From contig CM055095.1 in assembly GCA_029204225.1 (NCBI GenBank), positions 10,450,683 to 10,514,682 of the forward strand: DNA of 64,000 nucleotides. Direction: 5' to 3'. Below the pieces are notes generated by a model. That model saw only the letters and a program-made list of their open reading frames with translations. It was not told the origin of the DNA and did not search any database. The DNA is from Diphasiastrum complanatum. Lineage: Eukaryota > Streptophyta > Lycopodiopsida > Lycopodiales > Lycopodiaceae. Position 1 is the first letter of the stretch; the number at the start of each line of letters is the position of its first letter. Positions 11,542-23,849 of the stretch are shown in pieces. A program made the translations under genes and the position numbers.

Positions 11542-14500
11542 AAGCTTTATTAATGTTTTATGGTGCCAAAAGGCACATAAGATGAAAGAGTCCATATCAA
11601 GTGTGTGAGTACATTGGAGCATAAAAATGTCAGAGAGAGGAGAGGGAGAGAGAGGGCTGATGTGCTGATGTTTCTACAGGAGACAATTATGTCCATAAAC
11701 TTTAGTACCAAGGGCTCCAGGTACTTGTGTTCAGGTGGCACTGGTAAAATTGTCAGGATATGGGACATGCAGAGGAGAAGATGCATCAAATGGCTGAAGG
11801 GTCACACAGACACAATAACTGGTGTTCTATACAATTGTAAAGATGAGCATTTGGCCTCTATCAGCGTACAAGGAGATCTTATCTTGCATAACCTGGCATC
11901 TGGTTCTCGTGTTACTGAGTTAAAAGATCCTCATAATCAGGTAAATCATTACTAGTTTTGATGTCCACAGTTTTTTCATATCTTCTAGCCATCTAATTAG
12001 AGCTCAACAAGATATTGTCATGTCTAGAAATAAGTTGCGATTGTTCTTATGGTGCTTTTTGATTTAGTGACCATCAATCTTGGGTGTTTCTTGGTCTGTG
12101 GCTAGTGTCAACCTGTGTCATCAACTCTAGAAGTAACTACATAAAAAATATATGCTATTTGTGATTGTTTATTTGTAGCACTCTTTCAAAGATATTATAA
12201 TGCTGGTGACAATATTTGAAGCTGCAAGTGCATATGGAATTGCTTAGGTCCCGTTTTTGTTGTTGATGACAGTAAGCATGCTGTTTGCATACAGTTTGGA
12301 GTTTGTTCATAGTCAAAATAGTTTGCAAGATGTGGATGTGTGCTGCTTATGGATCTCTTCTTGGCAGGTATATGATGGTCTGTGCATCTCTGCTGAGTTT
12401 CTTTGGAGCAGGTGTTGAGAGTATTGGACTGTTCAAGATTAAGCAGACACCTTATGGTCACAGCGGGAGATGATGGATCTGTGCACCTTTGGGATACAAC
12501 TGCTCGCAATCCAAAGGTCAGTACCTAAGTGTTATTCTGTTTCCTGCTGGGAATTGTTCTTTGATATTTTGGCATGTAATTGTCTCACTATTAGCAGCAT
12601 TCCCTAAGCCAACAAGCCTTTGTTAGTGCTTTTGTATGAACATGAAAAATTGTGTTCCAGAGGGTGAAAAAAAGCATTCTCATTATTATTCAAAGATTCC
12701 ATCTGTTTTGAAGATGGAGTCTGTGACTGGCCAACTTGTGGGGAGTATTTGAGGGAAAAGAAAGTATTCTAATACTGAACTTGGGGAATCTCCTTGGCAA
12801 TCGCTGCCTTTGGAAATGTGTGTCTTTGGTCCTATGATTTCTACCAATGTTCTATGTTTTTCTGCCATGCCCTTGTCACCACTAGCCATTTGGATGAAAG
12901 TAGGTGCAATCTTTTAAGCTTTTTTCAGAGAAAGTAGACAGGATTAACTGAATTCCGGAGCTCCACAATTCAAAATGAGGATCTTATGATGGTGGTTTGC
13001 TTTTGTGCCTCCGTCCAGCCAATGATTGGATAGTTCTTGGGGTGTGCGCTAAAGTTTCCAATTTGTTCCTAGGGTGATTATTGATCATAACAGAATGTGT
13101 TGTCCATGTCACAATCATGAACATTCTTAGCAAACTTCCAGAATGCGAGATTTTGCATTCAAACTGAAATGCTTTTTTGATTCATAAGTTGAATTTCTCT
13201 AGCTTTCTGACTTTGTTGTATTACCAGGTATCGTGGATTAACCAGCATTTGGCACCCACTTCTGGTGTGTGCTTTTCACCATGCAGTGATAAGGTATGTA
13301 GTTATACACCCTAAAGCTGTGACAATCATGTCTACAAAGAAAGCTTTTTGATGGGGTCAGAGAGTTATGTGTACATGGAAGGATTAAAAGATACTTAAAC
13401 TTCTCTGGCATGCAATGGCATTGCGAATTATTGTCATTCTGTAATGCTTCAGGTTCAATGTAAGGGGAGTCAATGCCACTCTCTCACCTAGTGGTACTAT
13501 TTCTTGTTGATTGAAACTGTTGATTAGTTCTGGGCAAATGTCTATGTTTGTTTGTAGTACGATAATTCCAAAAGAGGTTCTTGCATTTTTGCTGTGAGAG
13601 TGTCGTAACCCGCCACTGCCTCTGGTTCTACTTCCAAATTCCCCTCTTCATTGTCTATATACGTGAAAGAAAAAGAGGGTTTATGTTATGTATTGAGGCT
13701 ACATTGATGCCATGTCTGGATTCCTTAGTTTGTTGAGAGTTTCAGTTCCTTTTTGAACATCAGTTGAGTTATTATCTCTTGGCATGATGCAGATGATCGT
13801 CAGCGTTGGTTTAGATAAAAAGCTATACAGTTTTGACCCAGGCATGAAAAAGCCTGCATTGTGTTTTCCTTGTGAGGCCCCATTCTCCTCTTTGACATTT
13901 CGAGATGATGGAGGGACTTTGGCAGCTGGAACAAACAATGGGCGGGTTAACTTCTATGACATTCGCAGCAAACTTCAGCCTTTCACTAGTTTGCGAGCTT
14001 ATGGCTCTTCAGAGGTATATTTTTTTCAGCTTTCTGGGCTCAAATCATTCTCTTCAAATAGGACAAGTACTATTACAACATACATCTTCCGGTGTCTGCT
14101 GTCATGTATGGCAATGTATTATTGTAGAAGCATGTAGAACGTTATCATCTCCAAATAATGAAAGGCGACATGTCTTGTATCCATTGTAGCATTTTGAAAT
14201 TGTTTGGTTCTGAATCAAGCAAACATGTTTGCAATTTCAGTGTTGGAAACTGCCACAGTTCAGATCAGATCAATTTTGTTACCAGGAAAATTGATCTTCT
14301 TTCTTATCAAAGAGTTTCATATTGAAAGAATCTTACAGTTTTGAAACTGTTCTGGTCCTATGACGGGATCCCATCAATTAGGTTGGCAACCTCTATTATT
14401 CAACATTTCTAGCGAAGCTTGCAATTCACAACGTAAACCATTCCTAATGTACATTCTTGATCCTGGCATGCGGTCCTTAATTGGGGGCATTATTAGTTCA

Positions 14501-16830
14501 TCCAGACAATCATGAAGACTCTTTCAAGTTTTAACTTTACATGTTATTTTTGCTGCAGCCTGTTACCAGCTTGAGCTGGCAAAGGTCAAACCCAATTTCA
14601 GTAGATGAAGCAAACTGCTTAGCAGAGGTATCCTTGCTGGGCTCAGCTGGAGAAGATGCACTTGTGATGCCAGATCCACGTCCTGGTGCTGTTCTTGGAT
14701 TTCGGAATCGTTCTGTGGCTGCTGCCATGGCTTTTAGAACATTTGGTCGGCTTCCTTCATCTGCTCCTGAAAATTCTGTTGCTGAAGCTGCAGCTTCTGG
14801 AACCAGCGGGTCTGTCAGCTTTACTTCTTTGAAACCCCAATCAGCAGAAGAGACACCATCCGGAAGTCACTTAATGACGAATGGGAAGATGTCGTGGTTG
14901 CAAACAGCTAGAAGTTTTTCTGTTGGAAAGGATGATATGGAGGTGTTTTCCCCTATAGTTGACGTGCAGCCAATAACCCCATCAGATCCAAGCTATTGGG
15001 ATGCAAATCCTGATTCAAAAAACTGTAAGGTTGGTGATGAGCTCCAAAAGGTATCAGTCAAATCCCCACCTGCAGGAGTTAGGAGATTAGTCTCAGATGA
15101 AGAAGCAAAGGATGAAGCTCACCAAAAGTTGGAACGACGTCTGGCTTCTCATCTGGTGATTGTTCTATCTGTACTTTGTTACGTTTGAACTTTGAATTGA
15201 GCTATTTTAACTTACATTGTGCATCTACTGCTATCTTTTAACAATCTTTGTACTTCATCCTGCGCCATTACTACCTCTTACCCAACGGGGTTGGCTCAGT
15301 TGGTTGGCTTGGCATCCAAAGTTTCTTTGGTCCCAGGTTCGAGCCTCCCCTTGGAAACCAAGAAGCATTACTACCTCTTGCTTTGTTTCTGCTCTGCTTT
15401 TGTTTCTGTGATGCCTAGTAAATGTTCATTGAACAATTTTCAATATGCAGTTCAGTTAAGCAAGGAGTTCACAAGAATTACTACTAATAACTCGCAACAA
15501 TTTCCTGCAGGATGATTTCCATATAAAGTCAGCCCCTACTTTACCAGTAGCAGCAACTCCTGTAGTGTGTTCAAAAGGAGATAGATCACCTTCTATCACT
15601 CCCCCAGAGGCCTGGGGGGGTGATGGACCCACTGATCGCAGCTCATTCCGTGCCTATGCTCCTTACTCGACATCCAGGTTTGTATTTACTACTGCAGTTG
15701 GAATCTTAAGTGGATCTGCAATATATTCTAGGAACTGTTTCACCTTCTGATTTCCTAGCAATGTCTTGTAATTTGGAGACAGGGTCTCATTGGAGCCGCC
15801 AACTGTCTCACAATCTGTGTTGGGACACGAGCTCTCTTCAGCATCCATTTTTCCAAGTACACAGGGATCAGATCCTTCACCAAATTTTAGCACCTACCGT
15901 GGTCAATCTGGCTTCTTTTCTGGTGCTATGGAAGTCATGCCTTTGACCAGCATGGATGCCATAACTATAGATGCCACACTATCTACCTCACCAAGGCAGC
16001 TTGTGGAACAGACTGCACAATTGGGTAGTCTTCGAGTGTCTACTTTTACATCAGCAGATGGATTACAGTACAGAGCAGAAAGTGAGAGACACAACGAGCA
16101 CGGGATTCCAGCTGAAGGCTCTGATTTTCTAAAAAGTGAACCTAGAACAAGATTGGATTCTACAAATGTTCATCAGCAGGCTGCGTCGAATGTAAGTCTA
16201 ATATTTACACTTTTAGAAATCCTACTGTGCCACTTTGATGGGAGGTCCATTGACATGCATGAGCCTGCATATATATCTGCCTTTGCCATTGCTTGCAAGT
16301 TTGTAACTGTCAAAGTAACTGTCGTGATATTTTATATACACAATCTGTATTGACTCTTTTGTTCACTGTATGTTAGGGGCATCTCTTGACAAATCTGCAT
16401 CGCAATGCACATCAGCAAGGAACAACTTCATTTGCCCTGCAATTGGTGCAACGGGCTCTTGAAGAAAGCCTTGGATCTGTTCGCAAAGCCATACATGAAG
16501 ATGTGCAAAATCTTCACTTGGACCTCTTAAGACAGTTTCACATCCAGCAGGTTCACGTTTTTATTCTTGTATTTTTTTTCCTTTAGGAGGTTCTTCTTTG
16601 TCGTGTATTATCCAATCCATCATAGTGTGTTTTTGTGTTTCCTTAATTTGAAGTTATTTCTGCTGATTGCAGACAGATTATAAGGTGTATTATCTCTGAT
16701 GTACATTTATTGATTATAGTAGACAGAGATGGCAGCAATGATGGAGAATTTAAGGACAAAGCAAGCAGATCTTATGGAAGAAATCCAGGCATTACGCAAA
16801 GAAAATCAGCAACTTAGACATTTTTTCTAG
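8022..16830 (+). CDS. NEDD1: NEDD1, WD40 gamma-tubulin complex targeting protein (11 exons, 784 aa)
   Basis: Exons: 8022-8157, 8530-8639, 11680-11940, 12412-12516, 13228-13293, 13793-14014, 14559-15155, 15511-15677, 15783-16191, 16377-16550, 16723-16830. All introns are GT-AG and the phases join into one 785-codon frame, close to the length of Arabidopsis NEDD1. Residues 1-300 form the WD40 region (SLLAASGGD-like start, KISLW, VRIWD, VHLWD, LYSFD, VNFYD). Residues 301-690 are low-complexity with the conserved TPPEAWGGD. Residues about 700-784 are a coiled coil ending in [13 protein letters not shown]. In the known family the WD40 part binds microtubules and the C-terminus binds gamma-tubulin, recruiting the ring complex for spindle and phragmoplast nucleation. 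The ATG at 8022 gives ALLAASGGD, matching the family. Intron 2 (3040 bp) hosts a LINE and intron 7 a tRNA-like retroposon. The least certain junction is the acceptor at 15782. Confidence 0.95.
9190..11610 (-). pseudogene. LINE (RTE/CR1-like) inserted antisense in NEDD1 intron 2
   Basis: On the minus strand the RT order reads [19 protein letters not shown] (about 10430), [16 protein letters not shown] (about 10010), [13 protein letters not shown] (about 9840; normally GVPQGCPLSP), ILLHADDVV (about 9695, the ADD catalytic pair kept) and [11 protein letters not shown] (about 9600), then a C-terminal stretch to about 9200. Stops and frameshifts are frequent. The STTDHIFTLR and CFIDFKKAFD signatures are not those of canonical plant L1. 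An endonuclease domain is not clearly readable in this copy. It shares a (GA)n-containing module at 11478-11600 with the second copy at 28.0-30.3 kb. Confidence 0.8.
11478..11535 (+). repeat. (GA)29 tract inside the LINE 5' region
   Basis: A pure GA run is followed on the plus strand by agctttattaatg and ccaaaaggcacataagatga, which recur after the GA run at 29633-29691. The tract therefore belongs to a repeated module rather than being an isolated microsatellite. Confidence 0.85.
15266..15379 (+). mobile_element. Short tRNA-derived retroposon (SINE-like) with 14-bp target duplication
   Basis: Positions 15266-15279 and 15366-15379 are the identical 14-mer CATTACTACCTCTT. Between them lie 86 bp with a tRNA-like A box (TGGCTCAGTTGG) at about 15292 and B box (GGTTCGAGCC) at about 15336, ending CCTTGGAAACCAAGAAG. 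The perfect duplication shows a recent target-primed insertion. No LINE-like tail or poly(A) follows, so it is unusually short: a tRNA retropseudogene or a head-only SINE. It lies in NEDD1 intron 7, sense orientation. Confidence 0.85.
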
Positions 16831-17030
16831 CGGTGTTTTTGAGCTCAAGAAACAAGCTCACTATTAATTCTTACATTTTCAATGTTCTACTTGGAGATGT
16901 GCCAGTTTTTTTTGCAAACATGCTCAGATAACCTCCTTAATCATGGGCCACCAGCTGCATGTTTTGGTAAATTGTTGGGCTGGTTCGTGTTCAGTGTTGG
17001 AGCGTACAGGAGCAAAGGCCAATAAAGCTT
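16831..17030 (+). terminator. NEDD1 3' UTR with possible poly(A) signal
   Basis: The first AATAAA after the stop codon is at 17021-17026 (CCAATAAAGC). Plant poly(A) signals are loose, so this is only a candidate end. Confidence 0.35.
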
Positions 17031-18530
17031 AGTCTGTTGATGCGGTTTACCTCCCATCAGCAAAAGTTCAAATGGAGGACTCTGTTTTGATGCAATGTAA
17101 CATAGTGTTGAACATTTAGTGATTTCCTAAATTTACAATAGTTGACTTGCTCCGTGCAAGTTGTCCTTTCATCGGTAGCGTACGGTGCGGTACTTTTTTT
17201 CCCTGTGATTGTAACTTTCTGATGCTTCAAAAATCTGGCACAGAAGAGGCACTTGTATTTACAAGCATAGCAAATTTTAACATGGACTTGTACCAATGTG
17301 AAAGAATTTTCTGCATTTCAGTTAGGCTTTTTGTGTTTTCATGAAAGCTTTGACATGTGGCAGGTGTGACAAAAATAAATGTTTCACTGCTTTTCAGAGT
17401 CAGATCCACATTTAGCTGCTGACTTGGATTTCATCTCAGGCATTACGAAGGTAACATGGAAATAATGAAAACCTTCAAAAAGAAAGTGACCAAGTTTTTG
17501 TTGAGTGGTTTACATTCAGTGGGAATAACCTACACAAAAGGAAAGAATCTTTGACTATTTAATTCTGCTTTTAATCTCTGACGCGAATGCATAATATTGG
17601 CTTCTAACCCAACTCAAAATCATTGCTGTGCAATTTTGAAATCATCAGACAGTGCTTTGTTGATGTTCATGGTGGATGAACAATGTCATGTTTGTTGGAA
17701 AATGCTACACCTTTCAAATTTTAAAGCTGGTTGCGTGTATGCACCAGGATTCTCTTGCCCTTGACTATGATCCGTTTGTTATATGGCTGTTTGAACATTG
17801 GCATCGTCATAGTGTTGCCCTGGAGAGGTTTGTAGAAATTTCTTAATCTTAGAAAATAAATGCATTGTATGGAACCAATTGTCTTTATTTTTCTGGTTTT
17901 TTATTTGAGACGCAGAGGAGGTTTGATGTAGTCTAAATCCATGTTTATCTTTTAACCTATGGTCTGCAGGTCCTCATTTGTCAGCACTAAGATACTTGTC
18001 TGATTGAATTTTTAACCAAAAGAGGATTTATGATTTGGAAACCAAAATAGGCATTCTAATTGTGGCTCAATAAATGACTCAAATTGTCTGAATATTTGGC
18101 TCCTAAAGCAAGAGATCATTCACACAAATTAGTAAAATAGCAATTAAAAAAAGATTTGATAAATTATGTTAGAATGTAATGTTAGTTTTTGAAATTTGGA
18201 CCCATAGTCTTGGTTATTATCTGTTTTTTAACAATTTTCTTAGTGATCAATTCTTAGATCATGATCTTGAGCTCTATCACGCTCAGTTTTACTAGTCCTA
18301 GAACATTTGCAATTCAGTTTAGATAACCTACCTTTATTTTCAAAGTTATAAAGCTTGAAATTTAGCACTGTTGTTAAGTACAACAAATAGTATTATTATT
18401 ATTATTATTTTCTGAATTGTCATTTTTGTGATTTGTAACTTAGTAACTAGTTTGAAACGATTTCATTTTGGCTTTTGGTGATTGTAGAGGCAAGATCAAA
18501 GAAAGATTAATGCCAATTTATGGTGCTTCT
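17031..18530. other. Intergenic, nothing recognised
   Basis: AT-rich DNA between NEDD1 and TE fragments. An (ATT)6 microsatellite is at about 18389-18408. No other feature is supported. Confidence 0.35.
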
Positions 18531-18535
18531 TACAA

Positions 18536-18905
18536 GGAATTTTCCTTGGGAACGGGTATGGAACTGCACCTTAGGAACGGCTGTTCTGTTTGTATGGTAT
18601 GGTTTTTGATATGAGATGCTAAAATTATACGCATTAATATTGAAAATGCGAGCTTGGAAATGGGAAAATCTTAAATCCTAAATGTGATCCTAAAGCTGAA
18701 ATTGTCTTGACAATGTGATCCTAAAATTTTGATATCATCTTGAAAATGTGAAATCATCATTCCTTGGGTACTCCGATAGTTATGGAACCGTTTTAGGAGC
18801 ATGTTTTGAGGTAATAGCAATTCTATGAATAGTTGGTCCATGCTTAGGACTCTATTCTAGGTGAATCTATGTATATGGAACATACCGTTCCTAGGAATGA
18901 TGATG
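18536..18905. mobile_element. Possible degenerate MITE with imperfect terminal inverted repeats
   Basis: The left edge (ATTTTCCTTGGGAACGGG) and the reverse complement of the right edge (ATTCCTAGGAACGGTATG) match over about 20 bases with mismatches and a gap. The interior has further GGAACGG-type copies and no coding capacity. No target duplication is obvious, so age or misassignment is possible. Confidence 0.4.
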
Positions 18906-19329
18906 CCATTTTACTATTGAACATTAATCCCAATAGTCTAAATCTAGTTTCTCACAATTTCCAATATTTTAGATGTTCTAAGATTTGATGCCATAAAAGA
19001 TTAGTAATCTTAGTTGAGGTCTAAGAAGTCATGGCTTGAGTCTTGTATGGAAAACAATAACATAGTTTATAAAGATAACCATCTCTAATGTGATCTAAAA
19101 AACATTTTAACCTTGTTAAAGATTAAATAAATATAACGGATAGAAAAATCTAAGGCATTTCAATGTTCTAGAATTCAAATAACTGGGGGAGATCGAGATA
19201 GGTGGAAAAACCTAGGCACTTTGTACATAAGTTGGGAGAGATTTTATTCCTATAGGTCCATTTTATGACAATATTGCTTTATTCTCCAAAAAAAAAAAGG
19301 CATAATAAGAAGCATTCTATGAATGCTAA

Positions 19330-19930
19330 ATCTTTTGCTCTTATCAATAATATGCAGCAAAAGCCAAAATTATCAGCAAAGCCTACCTTTGTAGATGCTA
19401 TAAGAAAGATGGACATGACATCAAAGATTGTATAAAGTTAGAGCATTTAATGAGAGCAAAAGACGATAACATCAAAATATAGTAGCTAATTATCAAGATT
19501 CCTCTTCTACATTCGAAGACCAAAGGCTATTCATGGCTGAAGTTTCATCACTTTTTGAAGAAGATTGCAGGTACCCCGATTTAGAATTTACTCAACGAAT
19601 GACTTCCAAGAGGAGCTAATTCAAAGACCTCACTGCTTTACATCATAACAAGTCTATATGTTTGGGAGACTCAAGCTCTCACAAAATCGAAAGCCAAGGC
19701 ATTGTGCAAATTCCTTTGCAAGATGGTACTTAGAAACTTATTATCGATGTGATTTATGTTCTGGGATTGATGAAAAATTTATTGTCTATTAGTAGGATTT
19801 ATGTAAGACATACAATCTGATTCAATAACAATTTATGTCAAATTCTAGACACTAAAGATAGAGCTCTTCAAACCTTTGATAGTGAGGTCAAGAAAACATG
19901 AGTGAAATATCTAATACCTAATATAATGGT
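19330..19930 (+). pseudogene. Ty1/copia fragment: gag zinc knuckle, protease, pre-integrase
   Basis: A CCHC-like segment CRCYKKDGHDIKDC (second Cys shifted from the usual position) is followed after stops by a protease relic with SSSHKIESQGIVQIPLQDGT and then DVIYVLGLMKNLLSISRIY, the segment that precedes the copia integrase. Several stops and frameshifts. The order and spacing fit copia gag-pol. Confidence 0.65.
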
Positions 19931-20750
19931 TGTTGCAATTGCACTCTCCTAGCTTTGACCTATAGGACCATGTATAGCCAAAATGACAAACATGGCTTTG
20001 GTGTTCATAGTTTTCTTGAATTTTTTGTCAGAGCCACTTGCATAAATTTCAAGTGGCAAACATGGGTGAATCACGCTTACAACCAATTTGCACATAGGCA
20101 GACGTATTGTTGTAGAGTCTAGGTTGCAAGTAAATGTGTGCATGTGCACAATTAACTTTCATGAATGCCAAATAACTTGATGAAACAATCATGATCTCTA
20201 ACCTTGGTTTGTGTACAAAATTTTTGTTAATATGTATCATCCATTATCTTTGAAAATTTTTGCTTTACCTAATGTGGACCACTATTCTTGATGTTGTTGC
20301 AACTGCTACTTCTCTATGATCAAAATTTAAGTCTTTCCTTTGAACATTCTTTCATTTTGGCACCCTCTAAAGTTGTCATATACAAAATGTTTAGTTCGTG
20401 GCTATGTTTGTACTTGATTATGCTTTGTGTATACTTGTGAATGAGAGCAATCCTTGAAAGCCATCACATTCCAATAAACCATATTCCTTTATACTTGGAC
20501 ATAGGAAGATTTGGATAGATTATGTCTTGAAATTCCATCTCATGCTCATTCAACATTAGATTGAATTCAAGATCATTGATATATCTATTTTTGAGATTGA
20601 AATATATCAAAATATGAGAAAGGGATTCAGTATCACCACTACGAAGCGTTGTTGCCAGCATTGACAACGATCTATCCCAATAGCCACAGGTAGCATTGCT
20701 ACCTGCCTGGCAACATACATAATGAGAAGGGGGGGCAGGGAGGAGAGGCC

Positions 20751-20752
<2 letters not shown>

Positions 20753-20842
<90 letters not shown>
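20753..20842 (+). repeat. (GA)45 microsatellite
   Basis: The longest GA run in the window, 90 bp without interruption, following a G-rich block. The flanks do not match the GA-containing LINE module. Confidence 0.9.
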
Positions 20843-20846
<4 letters not shown>

Positions 20847-22011
20847 TTGTCTTCACATAAGTTATTTCTAAACATGGACCATACAAGGTAGTTGGAGGCC
20901 ACCACATAGTGCTTTTATTTGTCAATGTCTTTATTTAAGGAAATAAAGCCTTTGATACAATAAGCAAATCAACCAAATTCAAAATTGAGAATAAAACAAA
21001 CTAAAATAAAATACTCACTCTAAAATTAAGAGTAAAATTTCATGAGTTCCATACAAGAAAACTTTCAAGGCATCACATTGATTGTCTTTTAATGTGAACC
21101 ACATAAGCTAGTTTGCTATTTGCTTGAAAGCCATGACATAGTGCTCATATTTGTCACTTCAATTGAATCAGCAATGTTGTGCTAAAATGTGTGGCATCAA
21201 TATTTAAATACAACATCTGTGTCATACGGAAACAAGGTGATACATCCAGAACTAATAAATATTAAACACAATATTATTTATTGAATATTAAAATTTGAAG
21301 CACAAACCACAACAAAACAAAATGTAGTTACATAAAAACATTTGTTTGAAAAGAATTTTTGTTTTGTTATGACAAGGTGACTAAATAGTCATGGTTGCAA
21401 TGAAATGCGTTTTGGACAACGAAATGCAATTAAGTTTTTCTTTTTGTTTTATGTATATATACAAACATATTAAAAATACATATAAAATTGATTTCTTTGC
21501 CATAAAACCCAATTTTTTTTTTGAGGTTTAAAAAATTTGTATCTATAGAAGTAATAAAACCAATAAAAATAGTAAGAAACAAAAAAGAGATGTAGATTCC
21601 ATTGTTATACCTTGTTGGCTTTCCCAAACACCAACAATTTCATTGGCTTTCAAATCTTTTGACTAATTTCACTAGCTTTTTGGAATCAGACAATTTCTAG
21701 AGATCTCAAGTCCCTATAATCTATCAATTTCAAAAACTTTTTGAGAATTCCATCATTGATGTTGATTTCACTGGCAATTTTACAATGTGCATAATATGTA
21801 GAAGCCCATATCAATGGCTTTCCAACAATTTCACTGACTATTGTATAATTAATAGCACTTGGCTTAAACAAGGTCCCGTAGTCCTTTAAAAACTTTCAAA
21901 AAATTACCATCAAATTCTCCATAAAAATCCCAACATTTTGAACCCCAATTGCACAAAAAAAGAGAAAAAGAATGCGTTTCGAGACAAAGTTCCTAAGGCT
22001 TTTGAACCACC

Positions 22012-22072
22012 CAACCCCCAACACCCCACCCCACCCCCCACACCCCAACCCCCCCCCCCAAAAAAAAAAAAA
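22012..22072. repeat. C-rich tract followed by poly(A)
   Basis: Repeated CCCCA-type units (about 50 bp) run into a pure C run and then about 12 A. The minus strand is correspondingly G-rich and could form a quadruplex. Confidence 0.7.
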
Positions 22073-22251
22073 GGATTTTGACACAATCCTAAATGCTAGT
22101 ATGCAATTGTGGACTAGATCATGATATATCTCATTGTTTAACTAAAAAGCTATGGGACTGTTAAAACATTTTTAATAAAGTGATTGATCAAGCAAACTAG
22201 AAATAGCATTGATACTCAAGATAATAAAACTAAATCTGGACCCAAGCGAGC

Positions 22252-22274
22252 GGGGGGGGGGGGGGGGGGGGGGG
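22252..22274 (+). repeat. Homopolymer of 23 G
   Basis: An uninterrupted G run followed by AGAGAC. Such runs are prone to sequencing and assembly error and can fold as a G-quadruplex. Confidence 0.85.
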
Positions 22275-22517
22275 AGAGACAGAGAGAGCTCTATCAATGT
22301 ATTTAAGGCACAATTCTAGTACGTTTCATTCCATGGGAGTGTAGATATGAGAATGTCTTTGAGATGATAAACAGTTCAACAAAAGCTAAACTAAGGATAA
22401 AACTGAAGTTGACACCAAAACTGAAAGTACAATCTAAAAACTGAATAATTAGGCAAGATGGCTAATGAACTGACATGGCTCAAATAGTTCCTAGATGGAC
22501 TGGGAGAGAGCACCAAC

Positions 22518-22815
22518 GAAACCGCTGACGCTGTACATGGACAACACTTCTGATATACATCTAACAAAGGATCCTGTGTTTCATTCAAGAATGAAGTGCA
22601 TTGCGATCAAATATCGTTTGATCAGAGACATGTGAGAAGGACGAGCTAAGAACTATGTTCATTCCGACCAAGAGGATGGTTGCTGACATATTCACAAAAA
22701 TCTTAGATAAGGGATTGTTTGAAAGGCAAAGAGCCAGCTTAGGAATCATAAGACTACCACGCTTTGAGATGGAGCTGAAGAAGTATGAAGTTTCTATCCA
22801 TAAAAGAGAAATCTT
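22518..22815 (+). pseudogene. Ty1/copia RNase H C-terminus
   Basis: Reading gives LYMDNTSDIHLTKDPVFHSR, IAIKYRLIRD and, after a frame change, MFIPTKRMVADIFTKILDKG and FERQRASLGI. These are the C-terminal copia RNase H signatures (CDN.SAI.L..NPVFH.R.KHI, VADIFTK.L). One frameshift splits it at about 22634. It may be the other end of the element whose gag/protease part lies at 19.3-19.9 kb, with the middle lost or unrecognisable. Confidence 0.8.
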
Positions 22816-22919
22816 AGTGACATCACATTGACTGTCTTGTGACATGGACCATACAAACTAATTTGCTACGTCCTTGGAGGCCATGAGATAGTGCTCTTAT
22901 ACACATGAAGTATTTGTCT

Positions 22920-23714
22920 CTAGCAAGCACTTATACACATCAACAATTTAGCATGATATCCCCAACTAAAACTCCCAAGGATATGTATGCACTTTGTAAC
23001 AGAATTTTGACCATGCAAATGAACTCTTGAAATGAGCCAAATGTGAATTCAATTTGTAACATTTCTAAACAGGCTAATGTCTATAGAATAACGAGTGAAA
23101 CAATAACCTACATATTTGAAACGTACGACCAAAATGTCGTACAACATCCACGTGCAAGTTTTTCACAAATCTAGCATCAATCCAGTTTTATGGATAGTGC
23201 CATGCAATTTCTCAAGCAATCTCCATGTCTTCCAATGCCCTTATATAAAGGCTTTAAGTCTATAACCAGGCCTTGACTACATCAGTAGGTAATGTTTGCT
23301 TTAATAACTAATAATACAATATCTAATTTTTGTAGAATATTACATTAGTCAAAATTGATATAAGGCGGTACATTTTTGGGTGCAGCAACCCAACAAGACA
23401 CATGTGCAGCAGTCCTGCATTTTCAAACTACCATTCTTGTCTGATGGTTCCTACTGCCAAAATATCTCCATGAAACCATTAAAAAAAAAGCTAAGTCGTT
23501 AGGGAGATTTATTTCAAATAGATTGCATCATTTTATCTTGCAAATTAAAGAAACTACATATCTTTTGATCCTATAATGACAAAACCATCTATTTGGTATT
23601 CGATAAAGTCAAGACCTGATTAACAATTTAATTTACTACATATCATGATTTTGGCTTAATAGAACAGACAAGTCAGCGCTTGTACTGTTCCACAAAAACA
23701 GGCCTTTGTAGCCC
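22920..23714. other. Intergenic and 3' flank of the GCP1-like gene
   Basis: No feature is recognised apart from the expected 3' UTR of the minus-strand gene ending at 23715. The two host genes are convergent across 17-23.7 kb. Confidence 0.35.
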
Positions 23715-23849
23715 TCATTGGGTTTTTCTCAGCAAGGTTTGCACCTGAGCTGTTAGTGAAGGTATGCCTCCAGAACTTTTCAAAGAGCGAGCTTTGCTGA
23801 CTCCTTCGGCATAAATTTCACCAAGTTGCCACCGTGGCCTCAAATCTAG
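23715..23849 (-). CDS. GCP1: GCP1 last exon
   Basis: Encodes LDLRPRWQLGEIYAEG and a basic tail ending LLRKTQ and a stop. The acceptor after GAAACAG gives phase 0 with the upstream exon; the nearer CTAG acceptor would create an immediate stop, which decides the choice. Confidence 0.9.
   Translation of the reverse strand, partial: LDLRPRWQLGEIYAEGVSKARSLKSSGGIPSLTAQVQTLLRKTQ

Larger units (their letters stand above)
20855..22915 (+). repeat. Three dispersed copies of a short repeat around copia fragments
   Basis: A block with consensus CACATTGACTGTC..ACATGGACCATACAAACTAG..GAGGCCATGACATAGTGCTC occurs at about 20860-20920, 21070-21160 and 22820-22905. The last copy directly follows the copia RNase H end, so it may be a piece of that element's LTR or 3' UTR. 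Between copies I recognise nothing coding. Confidence 0.5.

Noticed and set aside
15280-15365. Functional tRNA gene
   Set aside because: A and B boxes are present but the stems do not pair well and it is bounded by target-site duplications, so a retroposon fits better.
15678-15750. NEDD1 exon 9 starting at the TTCTAG acceptor near 15731
   Set aside because: It leads to a stop in the required phase within six codons; the acceptor at 15782 keeps the frame open.
20464-20925. Long frames encoding runs of Leu-Ser across GA tracts (also at 29.5 and 30.5 kb)
   Set aside because: They are translations of (GA)n repeats with no domain on either side.
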